Shown here in pieces: positions 21,565 through 29,765 of a stretch of DNA of 40,073 nt. Each line of letters begins with the position of its first letter. Positions within the stretch are counted from its first letter, which is position 1. The position numbers were made by a program, and so were the translations under genes. Source of the stretch: Candidatus Buchananbacteria bacterium (GTDB taxonomy: Bacteria; Patescibacteriota; Patescibacteriia; Buchananbacterales; UBA6539); the NCBI GenBank assembly GCA_016930315.1, contig JAFGGX010000001.1, positions 1 to 40,073 on the forward strand, in the 5' to 3' direction. The notes below the pieces were generated by a model. That model made no database searches. It worked only from the letters and a program-made list of their open reading frames with translations, and had not been told where the DNA came from.

Positions 21565-22887
21565 ATGTCGCAATCGAAAGTAACGGCTGGTTTTAATGGT
21601 TTGGGCATTGCTCCGTCATTGTTAGAAATTTTAGCCAAGTTAAATTTTACTACTCCAACCGCTATTCAGGCTCAAGCGATTCCGATTGCCGTTACTGGCA
21701 AAGATATCATTGGAATTGCCCAAACTGGAACCGGTAAAACCTTGGCATTTGGTATCCCGTTAATCCAACGTTTAGCCCAAATTAAAAAACAAGGGTTGGT
21801 AGTTTTACCAACTCGTGAACTGGCCTTGCAGGTTGATGAAGTTTTAGCCAAGCTTGGCCGTGGCATTGGTTTAAAAACCGCTGTATTAATCGGCGGCGCT
21901 TCGATGTATTTACAAAAACAAGCCTTAAGAAAAAATCCCCATGTTTTAATTGCTACCCCTGGCCGGCTAATTGATCATTTAGGTGAAAAAACCGTCAGAC
22001 TAAATAACACCGGTGTTGTGGTTTTTGATGAAGCCGACCGAATGTTGGATATGGGTTTTTTGCCACAAATTAAAAAGATTTTAGAAGCGTTACCGCCTCA
22101 ACGTCAGATGATGCTTTTTTCGGCTACCATGCCGCCGGAAATTATGAAGATTGCTTCGAGTTACATGCAATTGCCTACTCCGGTAGAAATTGCTCCGACC
22201 GGTACTACGGCATCTAAAGTAACGATGGAACTTTTTATTGTTCAAAAAGAACAAAAAATTCATTTACTGCAAAAGATTTTAGAACAGCATCGCGGCTCAG
22301 CTTTGGTTTTTACTCGAACTAAATATGGCGCTAAAAAAGTAGCCCAGCAAGTGCGTAATTTTGGGGTCACGGCTAGCGAAATTCATTCCAATCGGTCTTT
22401 GGGTCAAAGAAAAGAAGCACTGGAAGGCTTTAAGTCCGGTCGTTATCGGGTTTTAGCTGCTACTGATATTGCTTCGCGCGGGATTGATGTGGTGGGAATT
22501 GAGCTCGTGATTAATTTTGATTTGCCGGCATCGACTGACGACTATGTTCACCGAATTGGTCGAACGGCTCGGGCCAGCGCTTCTGGTCATGCAATTACTT
22601 TTGCTATGCCTAATGAACGTCGCGAAGTGCGCGACATTGAACGGTTGATTCGCAAACCATTGCCGGTCTCAGCTTTACCAAACTTACCTCAGGTTAAAAG
22701 AACTCAATCGGCTATTGATCAACCACATCATTTTTCTTCTAGATCAAACGCTCAAAGCAGTCAAAATAATAGTCGACGCCGCCGCCCACCAACAAAAAGA
22801 GATAATTTTTTAAGCCAGTTTCCTAATCACAGTCGTCGTAATCAAAGACGTCGTCCATCAACCAGTGGTCAGGCGCGATTTAGATAA
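21565..22887 (+). CDS. DEAD-box RNA helicase
   Basis: A 440-residue ATP-dependent RNA helicase with all core motifs: Q-motif region PTAIQ, motif I AQTGTGKT, Ia PTRELA, GG, Ib TPGR, II DEAD, III SAT, IV VFTRTK, V TDIASRGID and VI HRIGRTARA. The last 60 residues are a basic, Arg/Ser-rich tail (SRRRRPPTKRD and further Arg clusters) for RNA binding, as in RhlE-type helicases. It remodels RNA or ribosome-assembly intermediates. The start is AT-rich without a Shine-Dalgarno. Confidence 0.95.
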   Translation: MSQSKVTAGFNGLGIAPSLLEILAKLNFTTPTAIQAQAIPIAVTGKDIIGIAQTGTGKTLAFGIPLIQRLAQIKKQGLVVLPTRELALQVDEVLAKLGRGIGLKTAVLIGGASMYLQKQALRKNPHVLIATPGRLIDHLGEKTVRLNNTGVVVFDEADRMLDMGFLPQIKKILEALPPQRQMMLFSATMPPEIMKIASSYMQLPTPVEIAPTGTTASKVTMELFIVQKEQKIHLLQKILEQHRGSALVFTRTKYGAKKVAQQVRNFGVTASEIHSNRSLGQRKEALEGFKSGRYRVLAATDIASRGIDVVGIELVINFDLPASTDDYVHRIGRTARASASGHAITFAMPNERREVRDIERLIRKPLPVSALPNLPQVKRTQSAIDQPHHFSSRSNAQSSQNNSRRRRPPTKRDNFLSQFPNHSRRNQRRRPSTSGQARFR

Positions 22888-22901
22888 AACACTAAAGCCA
22901 G

Positions 22902-22936
22902 AAAAAATCCTGAATTAATTTTTTGGGATTTTTTGA
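22902..22936 (+). terminator. Terminator of the helicase gene
   Basis: AAAAATCC (22903-22910) pairs with GGATTTTT (22926-22933), followed by T; AT-rich stem. Confidence 0.55.
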
Positions 22937-22938
22937 TT

Positions 22939-22966
22939 AAAAAAAGGCCGGAACCAAGGTCCCGGC
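22939..22966 (-). terminator. Terminator of the radical SAM gene
   Basis: On the minus strand GCCGGGACC (22966-22958) pairs with GGTTCCGGC (22955-22947), one G-T pair and a 2-nt loop, followed by TTTTTTT. It starts 3 nt after the stop codon. Confidence 0.85.
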
Positions 22967-22969
22967 TAT

Positions 22970-24940
22970 TTAGTTTGACTTTTCAGTTCCGAAAACACAG
23001 TCTCGGAAAAATCTGGTGCCAAACCGTAAGGCATATACCACTTCGGTAGTGGCATGCATCCACGTTTTGGGATGCAAAGATTCACATGGATTAAGTAAAC
23101 CCCATTTCTTCGAGACATACTTTTCCCAGTGTTGGTTGAGCCAAATGTTGTCCATTGGTCCGGTGAAGGTGCGTTTTAGCCAAGTTGCTATCCCGCTTGG
23201 GGTTAGTTCAATTGGCTTTTTTTGTTTTCTGAGTTGAGGGTTGGTGCGGCATTGAATTTCGAATTCTGCTTGAGTGTAGGCGCGTTGTATAATTCGAAAT
23301 TCAGTTAATCCTTTGCCGAGGTATCTGCAATGTCTGTAGATTTCGGAGAGTATAAACTTCGGCAAAGAAATGGTTGTGCCCGGTCGCAAGTTTTTCAGAG
23401 AACGGACTCTGTAGAGGCCAGCGACCATGGGGTGGGAGTTTTCGGTGAAGTACGACCACCGATACCAGATAATCTTTTGGGCTATTCGCAAACGATTTTC
23501 TGGCGTGGTGAATCGACTAATGATTCTGACTAGGTTTTCTGGCCGGTAGAAGCGTTTAACGGCCTGGTTAAAAGCCGTAATCCATTCTTGGCCACTCATG
23601 TTTGGGTGTTTAAATACCGGATGCATTGTGTCGTAATCGTTGAGATCTGGTGAAAGTTGCATGCCGGTAAAAACTGCCCTGACATGGTCCTCTGACCCGG
23701 GCAAGACGGTGAGAACAAAAAACGAAACCGTGTCTGCTCCAGCTTGGATAAGAGCATCGACATCTCGTTTGATGGATTCAACCGAGTCGTGAGGAAAACC
23801 AATGACGTAGCCGCCTTCAACACTGATGCCGTATTGGTGGCATTGAGCAAAAAGCTTCTTGAGGTTATCGATGTTGTTTTGCCTTTTGCCGGCGTCTAAC
23901 AGGTTGGCTGGGTTCATTGATTCGATGCCAAAAAATAGTCCTTTCCCACCAGCTTTAGCAAAGGCTTCGATAAATCCTTTTTGCTTATCGCCGGTGTTAC
24001 AAGTAACGTCGGCTTCGGCCCAAAGGGTAAATCGATATCCTCGCCTTTTGAGTTGGCGGAGTTGTTCGAACAATTCGCGCCAGTTTTTGTTTCTGGCGAT
24101 GTTGTCGGAGGCAAAAAGGACGGTGATCTCCTTGCCGTAGGAGATACATTGTCGTTTAATCCAGCTCACAATATCTTCGACATTACGACAACGTACCTTT
24201 CGGCCGTGGGAGTTAATTGATGCGCAGAATTTGCATCGGTAGGGGCAGCCTCGGCTGTCATCTATCGAAACAACTGCGGCTACAAAATCATCCAAGTAAT
24301 CTCGGGGGTAGGCGGTTTGCATTGCTTGGAGTTCGGTTGGTGAACCACACTCGTAGTATGGTTTGATTTCTCCGGTCAAATAATCCCGTAGGATTTTGTA
24401 CCACCAGTTTTCGTGATCGACTTCACCATGCACAACAGTGATTTTGGGGTCATCGATCATCTTTTTGATTTCCGGTGGCATCCTGTGAGGACAGGGAATG
24501 TCTTCACGTGCTCTGGCTGGATCGGTAACGCCAATACCCTTGAATAGGGTGTTGATGCTAGCGGTGATATGTGAACCACCGATAAAAACATGGGCACCAT
24601 GTTTTTTGGCGTAGTCGGCCAGATTTTGAGCTCGTGGCATCTGGTTGGTTTGAACTGCAACCAAGCAGACAATCAGTTTCTCTCCGGGTCGTCTTTTTCT
24701 TTCGACTCTATTGCAAAACTGCTTGTGTTGGCGACAGATTGCGTCCTCATACATTGACACTCTGGTGGTCAACGAGGCGAACGGTTTTCGTCGAAACGCT
24801 TGTTGGGTTAATTCAGACAACAGCCTGAGCGTGCCACAGGGAATTACCCCGTCTAAGTACATTTCGACAAATCCTGAATTGTCGTAACGTGACGGGTGAA
24901 TCAAAAGTACTTCTAGACTTTTTATCTTGGCGTGAGACAC
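22970..24940 (-). CDS. Radical SAM protein with B12-binding-like N-terminus
   Basis: A 656-residue protein. The radical SAM cluster motif C-x3-C-x2-C is in SRGCPYRCKFCAS (Cys 232, 236 and 239 from the chosen start). The N-terminal 200 residues contain an alternating alpha/beta part (LIVCLVAVQT, then AHVFIGGSHITAS) like a B12-binding domain, but without the DxHxxG cobalamin motif. The C-terminal 200 residues are helical and basic. It resembles B12-dependent-type radical SAM enzymes (methyltransferase or cyclase-like) of unknown substrate. I start at GTG 24940, 9 nt after GGAGG; TTG 24946 is too close to it. Its higher G+C and strong ribosome site differ from the neighbours. Confidence 0.85.
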   Translation of the reverse strand: MSHAKIKSLEVLLIHPSRYDNSGFVEMYLDGVIPCGTLRLLSELTQQAFRRKPFASLTTRVSMYEDAICRQHKQFCNRVERKRRPGEKLIVCLVAVQTNQMPRAQNLADYAKKHGAHVFIGGSHITASINTLFKGIGVTDPARAREDIPCPHRMPPEIKKMIDDPKITVVHGEVDHENWWYKILRDYLTGEIKPYYECGSPTELQAMQTAYPRDYLDDFVAAVVSIDDSRGCPYRCKFCASINSHGRKVRCRNVEDIVSWIKRQCISYGKEITVLFASDNIARNKNWRELFEQLRQLKRRGYRFTLWAEADVTCNTGDKQKGFIEAFAKAGGKGLFFGIESMNPANLLDAGKRQNNIDNLKKLFAQCHQYGISVEGGYVIGFPHDSVESIKRDVDALIQAGADTVSFFVLTVLPGSEDHVRAVFTGMQLSPDLNDYDTMHPVFKHPNMSGQEWITAFNQAVKRFYRPENLVRIISRFTTPENRLRIAQKIIWYRWSYFTENSHPMVAGLYRVRSLKNLRPGTTISLPKFILSEIYRHCRYLGKGLTEFRIIQRAYTQAEFEIQCRTNPQLRKQKKPIELTPSGIATWLKRTFTGPMDNIWLNQHWEKYVSKKWGLLNPCESLHPKTWMHATTEVVYALRFGTRFFRDCVFGTEKSN

Positions 24941-24945
24941 AATCA

Positions 24946-24954
24946 ATCACCTCC
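24946..24954 (-). promoter_or_regulatory. Shine-Dalgarno deciding the radical SAM start
   Basis: GGAGGTGAT on the minus strand is close to a perfect anti-16S complement. It lies 9 nt from GTG 24940 but only 3 nt from TTG 24946, which favours GTG. Confidence 0.8.
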
Positions 24955-25050
24955 AGTCTGGATTTGATTTAGCTCAATTGACAAAGAGCTTTCAGCCCTT
25001 TAAACTTCTCATATAAAGCCTTTGCCGTCAAATCTGTTTGAGTTGTTTTA

Positions 25051-25059
25051 TGGTATAAT
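25051..25059 (+). promoter_or_regulatory. Extended -10 promoter of greA
   Basis: TGG-TATAAT at 25051-25059 with no clear -35. It gives a leader of about 19 nt before ATG 25085 and excludes the in-frame ATG at 25022, which lies upstream of it. Confidence 0.6.
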
Positions 25060-25084
25060 TTTTATATTAATTTTAAATAAACCA

Positions 25085-25585
25085 ATGCGCGTTCCAATTA
25101 GAAAACCGGGAAAATATTCCAATCAAAAATTTGATCAATATCTAACCCAAGAAAAATTTGATCAATTTAAAAATCAGTTAGATAAACTTAAAAATTTTAG
25201 TCAGCCCAAAGCGATTGCCGAAGTGCAACGGCTAGCTGAATTGGGAGATTTTTCGGAAAATGCTGCTTATCAAATGGCTAAGGGTAAGTTGCGTGGGATT
25301 AATCAAAAAATTTTGGAATTAGAACAACAAATCAAACAGGCAAAAATTATTAAGCCCGTTGATAATGTTAACAGCGTCCAAATTGGTAATCGGGTTACAA
25401 TTGAAATTGATGGTTTGGAACAAACTTATTTGTTGCTTGGTTCAACCGAAACCAATCCAACCCAAGGAGTAATTTCTTATCAATCGCCGATTGGTTCGGC
25501 CATTATTAATCATCAAATTGGCGACATTGTTTTGATTAAGTTGAAAGACAAGGTGGTTGAATGTCGGATTGTAGCAATTATTTGA
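25085..25585 (+). CDS. greA: Transcript cleavage factor GreA/GreB family
   Basis: A 166-residue Gre factor that rescues backtracked RNA polymerase by promoting transcript cleavage. The N-terminal coiled coil carries the tip motif ELGDFSENAAYQMAKGKL with the two acidic residues (D and E of GDFSEN) that bind the catalytic metal. The C-terminal domain (VQIGNRVTI through NHQIGDIVLIKL) is the FKBP-like part. About 20 extra residues lie in front of the usual start. The promoter at 25051 sets the start at 25085; an upstream in-frame ATG would add 21 hydrophobic residues and lies before the promoter. Confidence 0.92.
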   Translation: MRVPIRKPGKYSNQKFDQYLTQEKFDQFKNQLDKLKNFSQPKAIAEVQRLAELGDFSENAAYQMAKGKLRGINQKILELEQQIKQAKIIKPVDNVNSVQIGNRVTIEIDGLEQTYLLLGSTETNPTQGVISYQSPIGSAIINHQIGDIVLIKLKDKVVECRIVAII

Positions 25586-25595
25586 ATATAAAGTT

Positions 25596-25635
25596 ATAAA
25601 AAGTTTCCGCCCCTCGACTCTTCGTCTCGGGGCGG
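25596..25635 (-). terminator. Terminator of the propeller gene
   Basis: On the minus strand CCGCCCC (25635-25629) pairs with GGGGCGG (25613-25607), extended inward by GAC/GTC, followed by AAACTTTTTATAAC. It lies between the ends of greA and the convergent propeller gene. Confidence 0.65.
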
Positions 25636-25667
25636 TATTGAATAAGGTTCAATTCACTCCTCTCCTT

Positions 25668-26708
25668 TTAGTGAATGAACCAACCACTTGGCGTTGGCTT
25701 CAGGTTGATCAGACAGATATCGTTGTGGCTGAATTGTTCGCCGTCTGGCAGGTGGCTTATCTCGGAAACCATCATGTCTCCACAGACATCAATTCGTCCT
25801 AGCCGACACCAACCCAGGCCTGAAACGGCCGATGAGATCAATTGACTTGCGTTGGTGGTTAGGTTGATGATGTGGATTGTTCCATGTTTATCCTCGTAGA
25901 TGAGCCTGTCTTGATTTAAGATTGGCTCTATCCCGGGGTAATAAACTTCTTGGAACGTTTGACTTGTTTCGTCATCGATGTTGTAGAGTGATACGCTCGA
26001 GTCGTAAAAGTTCACCCACGTAACCCATCTACCATCCGTACTAAAAGCCGTTTCGAGCTCCGAGGTGTTGGTAATTCTGGTTACTTGGTCGGTGGTGAGG
26101 TTGAGCAAGAAAATGTCTTCATCGTTTTCAAGCCGATCAGGGTTAGCCGAATAGACAACCCACGGATAGCTTAGGTTCGGTTGACTGGACAGAATGTTCT
26201 GTTTGATCGGTTGATTTTGTCCAGTTGTCAAGTCGATGATATTCAAGTTGACTAAGCCGTTGGCCGTGTTTTCTGACCAAAGTAAGCGATCGCCGTCAAC
26301 GCTGACACCAGCCAAGTAATTGGTGGTAGTAGCAATCGACTTGCTCAGCCCAGTTTCGAAATCATATTGCCAAATTGTGGATCCGGCAATGGTGCCATTA
26401 GGCTGACTCCAAAAACATCTTGAACCAGAGAGAGCCCATAGAGCTAGGAATTTCGTAGGCGCGGTCAGGTTGACGACTGATTTGGTTTTCAGATCGTAGG
26501 CGACGATTTGTTCTTTGACGGCTGGGTGCTGCCCGGTAACCTTTACCCAGACTGCCGCTCGGTCAGAGAGTTTTGGGGTGTAGGAGTTTTGATCGTTGCC
26601 TCCGCAGTAGATGACTTGGTAGTCTGGTACCAGTGGTGGCTGCTGGGCTAGGCTGAGAGTGGTCCAGCTCAACATCAACAAAGACAGGAACAAAGACAGA
26701 TTTTTCAT
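25668..26708 (-). CDS. Secreted TolB/WD40-like beta-propeller protein
   Basis: A 346-residue exported protein. I start at ATG 26708, where AAGGAG sits 8 nt upstream and a signal peptide follows (MKNLSLFLSLLMLSWTTLSL, cleavage near AQQ). The rest is a run of about six blades with the pattern 'W...A.NPDRLENDEDIFLLNL' and 'AFSTDGRWVTWV', typical of TolB/WD40-like propellers. No catalytic residues or anchor are visible. Such proteins bind other proteins or surfaces at the cell exterior. Its G+C-richer codons and good ribosome site set it apart, like the radical SAM gene on the other side of greA. Confidence 0.8.
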   Translation of the reverse strand: MKNLSLFLSLLMLSWTTLSLAQQPPLVPDYQVIYCGGNDQNSYTPKLSDRAAVWVKVTGQHPAVKEQIVAYDLKTKSVVNLTAPTKFLALWALSGSRCFWSQPNGTIAGSTIWQYDFETGLSKSIATTTNYLAGVSVDGDRLLWSENTANGLVNLNIIDLTTGQNQPIKQNILSSQPNLSYPWVVYSANPDRLENDEDIFLLNLTTDQVTRITNTSELETAFSTDGRWVTWVNFYDSSVSLYNIDDETSQTFQEVYYPGIEPILNQDRLIYEDKHGTIHIINLTTNASQLISSAVSGLGWCRLGRIDVCGDMMVSEISHLPDGEQFSHNDICLINLKPTPSGWFIH

Positions 26709-26809
26709 TGGTGCTTCTCCTTGAAAAGAGCTCGGTAAACATAACAACAACGTATTAATTTATCAACTTTTTGGTATAATGTCAAGGATAAAATTTAGCG
26801 TTTATTTAG

Positions 26810-26838
26810 TTGACAAAAAAAGTTATATGTGCTATCCT
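26810..26838 (+). promoter_or_regulatory. Promoter of the cold-shock gene
   Basis: TTGACA (26810-26815), 17-nt spacer starting with A-run, TATCCT (26833-26838) with TGC before it. It is nearly identical in -35 and spacer to the promoters at 9861 and 12616. A second extended -10 (TGG-TATAAT, 26772-26780) lies just upstream. Confidence 0.85.
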
Positions 26839-26844
26839 ATAGTC

Positions 26845-26999
26845 AAGTAGCATTAGACTAGTAATTTAGATAGTTAAATGGCTCCTTTACTGCGAGTCTT
26901 TTTTACACCTAAATATTACCTATGCTAATCGTAAGTTCAAGTAGAAATTAAGTCGAATTTCTGCCTAACTACGCATTAATTCACTTTCTTTCTACATCC
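26845..26999 (+). promoter_or_regulatory. 155-nt leader of the cold-shock gene
   Basis: No gene lies here. TAGAAATT (26942-26949) can pair with AATTTCTG (26956-26963) as a hairpin about 37 nt before the start codon. Long structured leaders are usual for cold-shock genes, where temperature-dependent folding controls translation; that role here is inferred from the gene. There is no Shine-Dalgarno. Confidence 0.5.
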
Positions 27000-27197
27000 A
27001 TGCAAGGTACAATCAAAAAATTGACCGATAAGAATTTCGGTTTTATTACCCCAGATGATGGTGGCAAAGATTACTTCTTCCACGCGAACGAAGTAGTCGG
27101 CGTTTCTTTCAGCGAATTAGCTGAAGGCGACAAAGTGACTTTTGAAGTCAACGATACTCCAAAAGGTCCAGCCGCTGTTCAAGTCCAAAAAGCCTAA
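27000..27197 (+). CDS. csp: Cold-shock protein
   Basis: A 65-residue single cold-shock domain. RNP1 is KNFGFIT (residues 12-18) and RNP2 is DYFFH (residues 25-29, with Tyr in the usual Val position). It binds single-stranded RNA and DNA and acts as an RNA chaperone. It is monocistronic, with a strong promoter, a long leader and a hairpin terminator, suggesting an abundant product. Confidence 0.95.
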   Translation: MQGTIKKLTDKNFGFITPDDGGKDYFFHANEVVGVSFSELAEGDKVTFEVNDTPKGPAAVQVQKA

Positions 27198-27222
27198 ATT
27201 TTTTTAGCGTTTAAAAGACAAC

Positions 27223-27249
27223 AAAAAATCGCCGAACAGGCGATTTTTT
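27223..27249. terminator. Bidirectional terminator
   Basis: AAAAAATCGCC (27223-27233) pairs with GGCGATTTTTT (27239-27249) over GAACA, with A and T tracts on both sides. It can serve the cold-shock gene and the convergent small gene at 27259. Confidence 0.85.
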
Positions 27250-27258
27250 GGTTGGTTT

Positions 27259-27564
27259 TTATTCTTGTTCGCCAACTATTTCTTGATTTAAATTTTCGAT
27301 GAAATCCTTAATTGAATCTTCACCCTCAAAATCAAAATATGGTTTTTTATCTTTAGGCGAACTCAATAATAAAACATGAAATAGTTGATATTTGCCTGCT
27401 TCCTCTCTTCCATATTTTTTTTGTAACGATAAAGCAAATTCATTGCAGCGGTTGTAAGTTTTTTCATAGTCAACATCTCTACACTCATCTATTAAATTTT
27501 TTAGTCTACTTATTTCGGCCGTTTGCTCTATTTCGATTTTTTGTCCTTCATTTTTTTCAGTCAT
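27259..27564 (-). CDS. Hypothetical 101-residue acidic protein
   Basis: A charged, mostly helical protein with no signal peptide, membrane segment or motif that I recognise. Two cysteines (DECRD, NRCNEF) are not arranged for metal binding. The C-terminus is strongly acidic. It lies alone between the cold-shock gene and the zinc operon. The start is AT-rich and lacks a Shine-Dalgarno. Confidence 0.55.
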   Translation of the reverse strand: MTEKNEGQKIEIEQTAEISRLKNLIDECRDVDYEKTYNRCNEFALSLQKKYGREEAGKYQLFHVLLLSSPKDKKPYFDFEGEDSIKDFIENLNQEIVGEQE

Positions 27565-27633
27565 ATTAATTCTATTTTAGTACTATTATTTGGGCTAGTC
27601 AATTTTTGTATAAGTTTATTTATGATAATAGTT

Positions 27634-27654
27634 AATTGCAAATGATTTGCAATT
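27634..27654. promoter_or_regulatory. Zur/Fur-type operator
   Basis: A perfect 21-nt palindrome with half-sites AATTGCAAAT and ATTTGCAATT around a central G. It lies 30 nt before the regulator's start codon. Such AT-rich palindromes are typical of Fur-family boxes, so the operon is probably autoregulated. Confidence 0.85.
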
Positions 27655-27684
27655 GTTTTTAATTTATGTTAAGTTATTTTTTGT

Positions 27685-28062
27685 ATGGATAAAATAATCA
27701 ACCGGTTAACAGCCAATGGCTATAAATTAACCAAACCACGGCTGGCTGTTTATCAATACTTAGCCAAACGGCACCAGCCGGCTAATGCCAAAATGATTTA
27801 TCAAGCCATCGGCCAAAAACACGATTTGACTTCAATCTATCGGAGTTTGGATTTATTGGCCGAGTTGCAGATGATTTTTAGCGATGAAATTAAGGGTCAA
27901 AGATATTATTATGTCAGCAACGTCGCTCATCATCACATTGTTTGCCGGCATTGCGGCTTGATTGAATGCGTACCTTGTCATCACGATTTTTCCCGTTTAA
28001 AAAAATTTAGCCAGATTAGTCACCAAGTTTTGCTGTCTGGTTTGTGTAAAAAATGCGCTTAA
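27685..28062 (+). CDS. Fur-family zinc regulator (Zur-like)
   Basis: A 125-residue Fur-family repressor. The winged helix covers about residues 1-75, with SIYRSLDLL as recognition helix. HHHIVCRHCG carries the metal-site histidines and the first CxxC, and CKKC at the C-terminus the second CxxC, forming the structural zinc site. Its place in front of znuA-znuC-znuB and behind a perfect operator argues for zinc (Zur) and against iron. With zinc bound it would repress its own operon. Confidence 0.9.
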   Translation: MDKIINRLTANGYKLTKPRLAVYQYLAKRHQPANAKMIYQAIGQKHDLTSIYRSLDLLAELQMIFSDEIKGQRYYYVSNVAHHHIVCRHCGLIECVPCHHDFSRLKKFSQISHQVLLSGLCKKCA

Positions 28063-28078
28063 TCATTAATTATTTTTT

Positions 28079-29047
28079 ATGAAAAAATCTTTATTAGCAA
28101 CTATTGTCATCGTCATTTTATTAGGTTTGGCAGTTATTGTCGGTTTGGCTTTGGTGCAAAATAAACCGGCCAAGCAATCTACCGATCAGTTGACGGTGGC
28201 CGCTACCATTTTTCCAATCGCCGATATTGTTAAAAATATCGGTCAGCCTTATATCAACGTAGTTACTGTTTTGCCGCCGGGTGCCAGTCCACACACCTTT
28301 GAATTACGCCCGTCAGATATTAAAAGTCTGCAAAATGCCAGAGCAGTTTTTGCCGTTGGTCATGGCTTGGATGAATGGATTAGCCCTTTATTCAATAGCT
28401 TGCCTGATTTAAAATTAATTACGGTTGATAATAATATTAAGCTGCAGACTTTTGGCAGTGAAAATATTCCCAGCCTTGAAGACGAATCCGAGAATCATGA
28501 AGGCGACCATGAAGATCATCATGATCATTCAGATAGTGATTTAGATCCGCATTATTGGCTGTCAACCGATAATGCTAAAATTATTGCTCAAACTGTGGTC
28601 GACCAGTTAACAATTATAGATCCAATTCACGCCCAAAACTTTAAAGATAATTTAAAAAATTATCAGCAAGCTTTGGATGATTTGAAAAGCCAGAGTTTAG
28701 CAATCTTGCAATCCGGTCAAATTAATGATTTAGTGGTTTTTCATGAGTCTTGGGCTTATTTTGCCGATGAGTTTGGTTTAAAAATCGCTGGGATTTTTGA
28801 ACCTCAGCCGGGCCAAGAACCGAGCCCAAAATATCTGCAAAGCCTGTATCAAACCACTCAAGCCAGCGGGGTGGAAGTAATTTTTACCGAACCGCAGCTT
28901 TCTTCGGAAGTGATTAAGTCGTTTGTGAATGATCTGGGCTTAAAGATGATGATCCTCGATCCAATTGGTGGACTGGATAGCCGGCAAAGTTATGTCGATT
29001 TAATCAAATATAATGTTGAGACTATTCACGATGCTTTTAATCAATAA
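28079..29047 (+). CDS. znuA: Zinc ABC transporter substrate-binding protein
   Basis: A 322-residue cluster A-I metal-binding protein. The N-terminal hydrophobic segment (residues 4-26) has no lipobox Cys, so it is anchored as a membrane helix or cleaved. Zinc ligands expected for ZnuA are visible: H72 in GASPHTFEL, H158 in DPHYW, H222 in FHESW and D near residue 294 in ILDPIGG. A His/Asp-rich loop (about residues 140-157) is characteristic of zinc, as opposed to manganese, binding members. It lies 17 nt after the regulator and 3 nt before znuC. Confidence 0.94.
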   Translation: MKKSLLATIVIVILLGLAVIVGLALVQNKPAKQSTDQLTVAATIFPIADIVKNIGQPYINVVTVLPPGASPHTFELRPSDIKSLQNARAVFAVGHGLDEWISPLFNSLPDLKLITVDNNIKLQTFGSENIPSLEDESENHEGDHEDHHDHSDSDLDPHYWLSTDNAKIIAQTVVDQLTIIDPIHAQNFKDNLKNYQQALDDLKSQSLAILQSGQINDLVVFHESWAYFADEFGLKIAGIFEPQPGQEPSPKYLQSLYQTTQASGVEVIFTEPQLSSEVIKSFVNDLGLKMMILDPIGGLDSRQSYVDLIKYNVETIHDAFNQ

Positions 29048-29049
29048 TT

Positions 29050-29763
29050 ATGGTTGATGATATTTTAGAAGTTAAAAACTTAAGTGTCGATTTTGGTGGG
29101 CAAAAAATTCTTAATGATTTAAGTTTTGCGGTAAAAAAAGGAGAATTAGTGGCGATCATCGGACCCAATGGTTCGGGCAAAAGTACCTTGTTTAAAGCGA
29201 TTTTAGATTTGATTGATTACCAAGGCGAAGTAAAGGTTTTTGGCCAGAAAGTCCGGGAGAATTATAAACAGATTGGGTATGTGCCCCAGCGGTTTAGCTT
29301 TGACAAGGGCTTTCCATTGACTGTTGGCGAATTTTTGAATTTTAGTTCAGACAAAAAAAATAAAAAACGAATTAATTTTGTTTTAACGGAAGTGGATATG
29401 GACAAGCAGCAAGATAAGTTGCTGGGCCAATTATCCGGCGGTCAATTGCAGCGAGTTTTAATTGCCCGCGCTTTGCTTAACGAACCGAAACTTTTGCTGC
29501 TTGATGAGCCAACCGCCGGCATTGATTTGGAAGGTGAGCACGATTTTTATCAAATTATTGAACATCAAAATAAGCGCCACGCCATGACGATTTTGATGAT
29601 TTCTCATGAAGTCAACATGGTTTATGGCTTTGCCAGCCAAGTTTTGTGCTTGAATCGTGATTTATTTTGTTTCGGCCATCCCAAAGAAGTGGTGACCAAA
29701 GAAGTGATGGAAAAACTTTATGGTCAAAAAGTTAAATTAACGCCTCATTCTCATTTACATTAG
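29050..29763 (+). CDS. znuC: Zinc ABC transporter ATP-binding protein
   Basis: A 237-residue ATPase. Walker A is GPNGSGKST (near residue 39), the signature is LSGGQLQRV, Walker B is LLLLDEPTAG, and the switch His is in ISHEVN. The C-terminus ends in HSHLH, a possible metal-sensing or chance His cluster. It powers import with ZnuB. Spacing of 2-3 nt to both neighbours shows tight co-transcription. Confidence 0.95.
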   Translation: MVDDILEVKNLSVDFGGQKILNDLSFAVKKGELVAIIGPNGSGKSTLFKAILDLIDYQGEVKVFGQKVRENYKQIGYVPQRFSFDKGFPLTVGEFLNFSSDKKNKKRINFVLTEVDMDKQQDKLLGQLSGGQLQRVLIARALLNEPKLLLLDEPTAGIDLEGEHDFYQIIEHQNKRHAMTILMISHEVNMVYGFASQVLCLNRDLFCFGHPKEVVTKEVMEKLYGQKVKLTPHSHLH

Positions 29764-29765
29764 AT

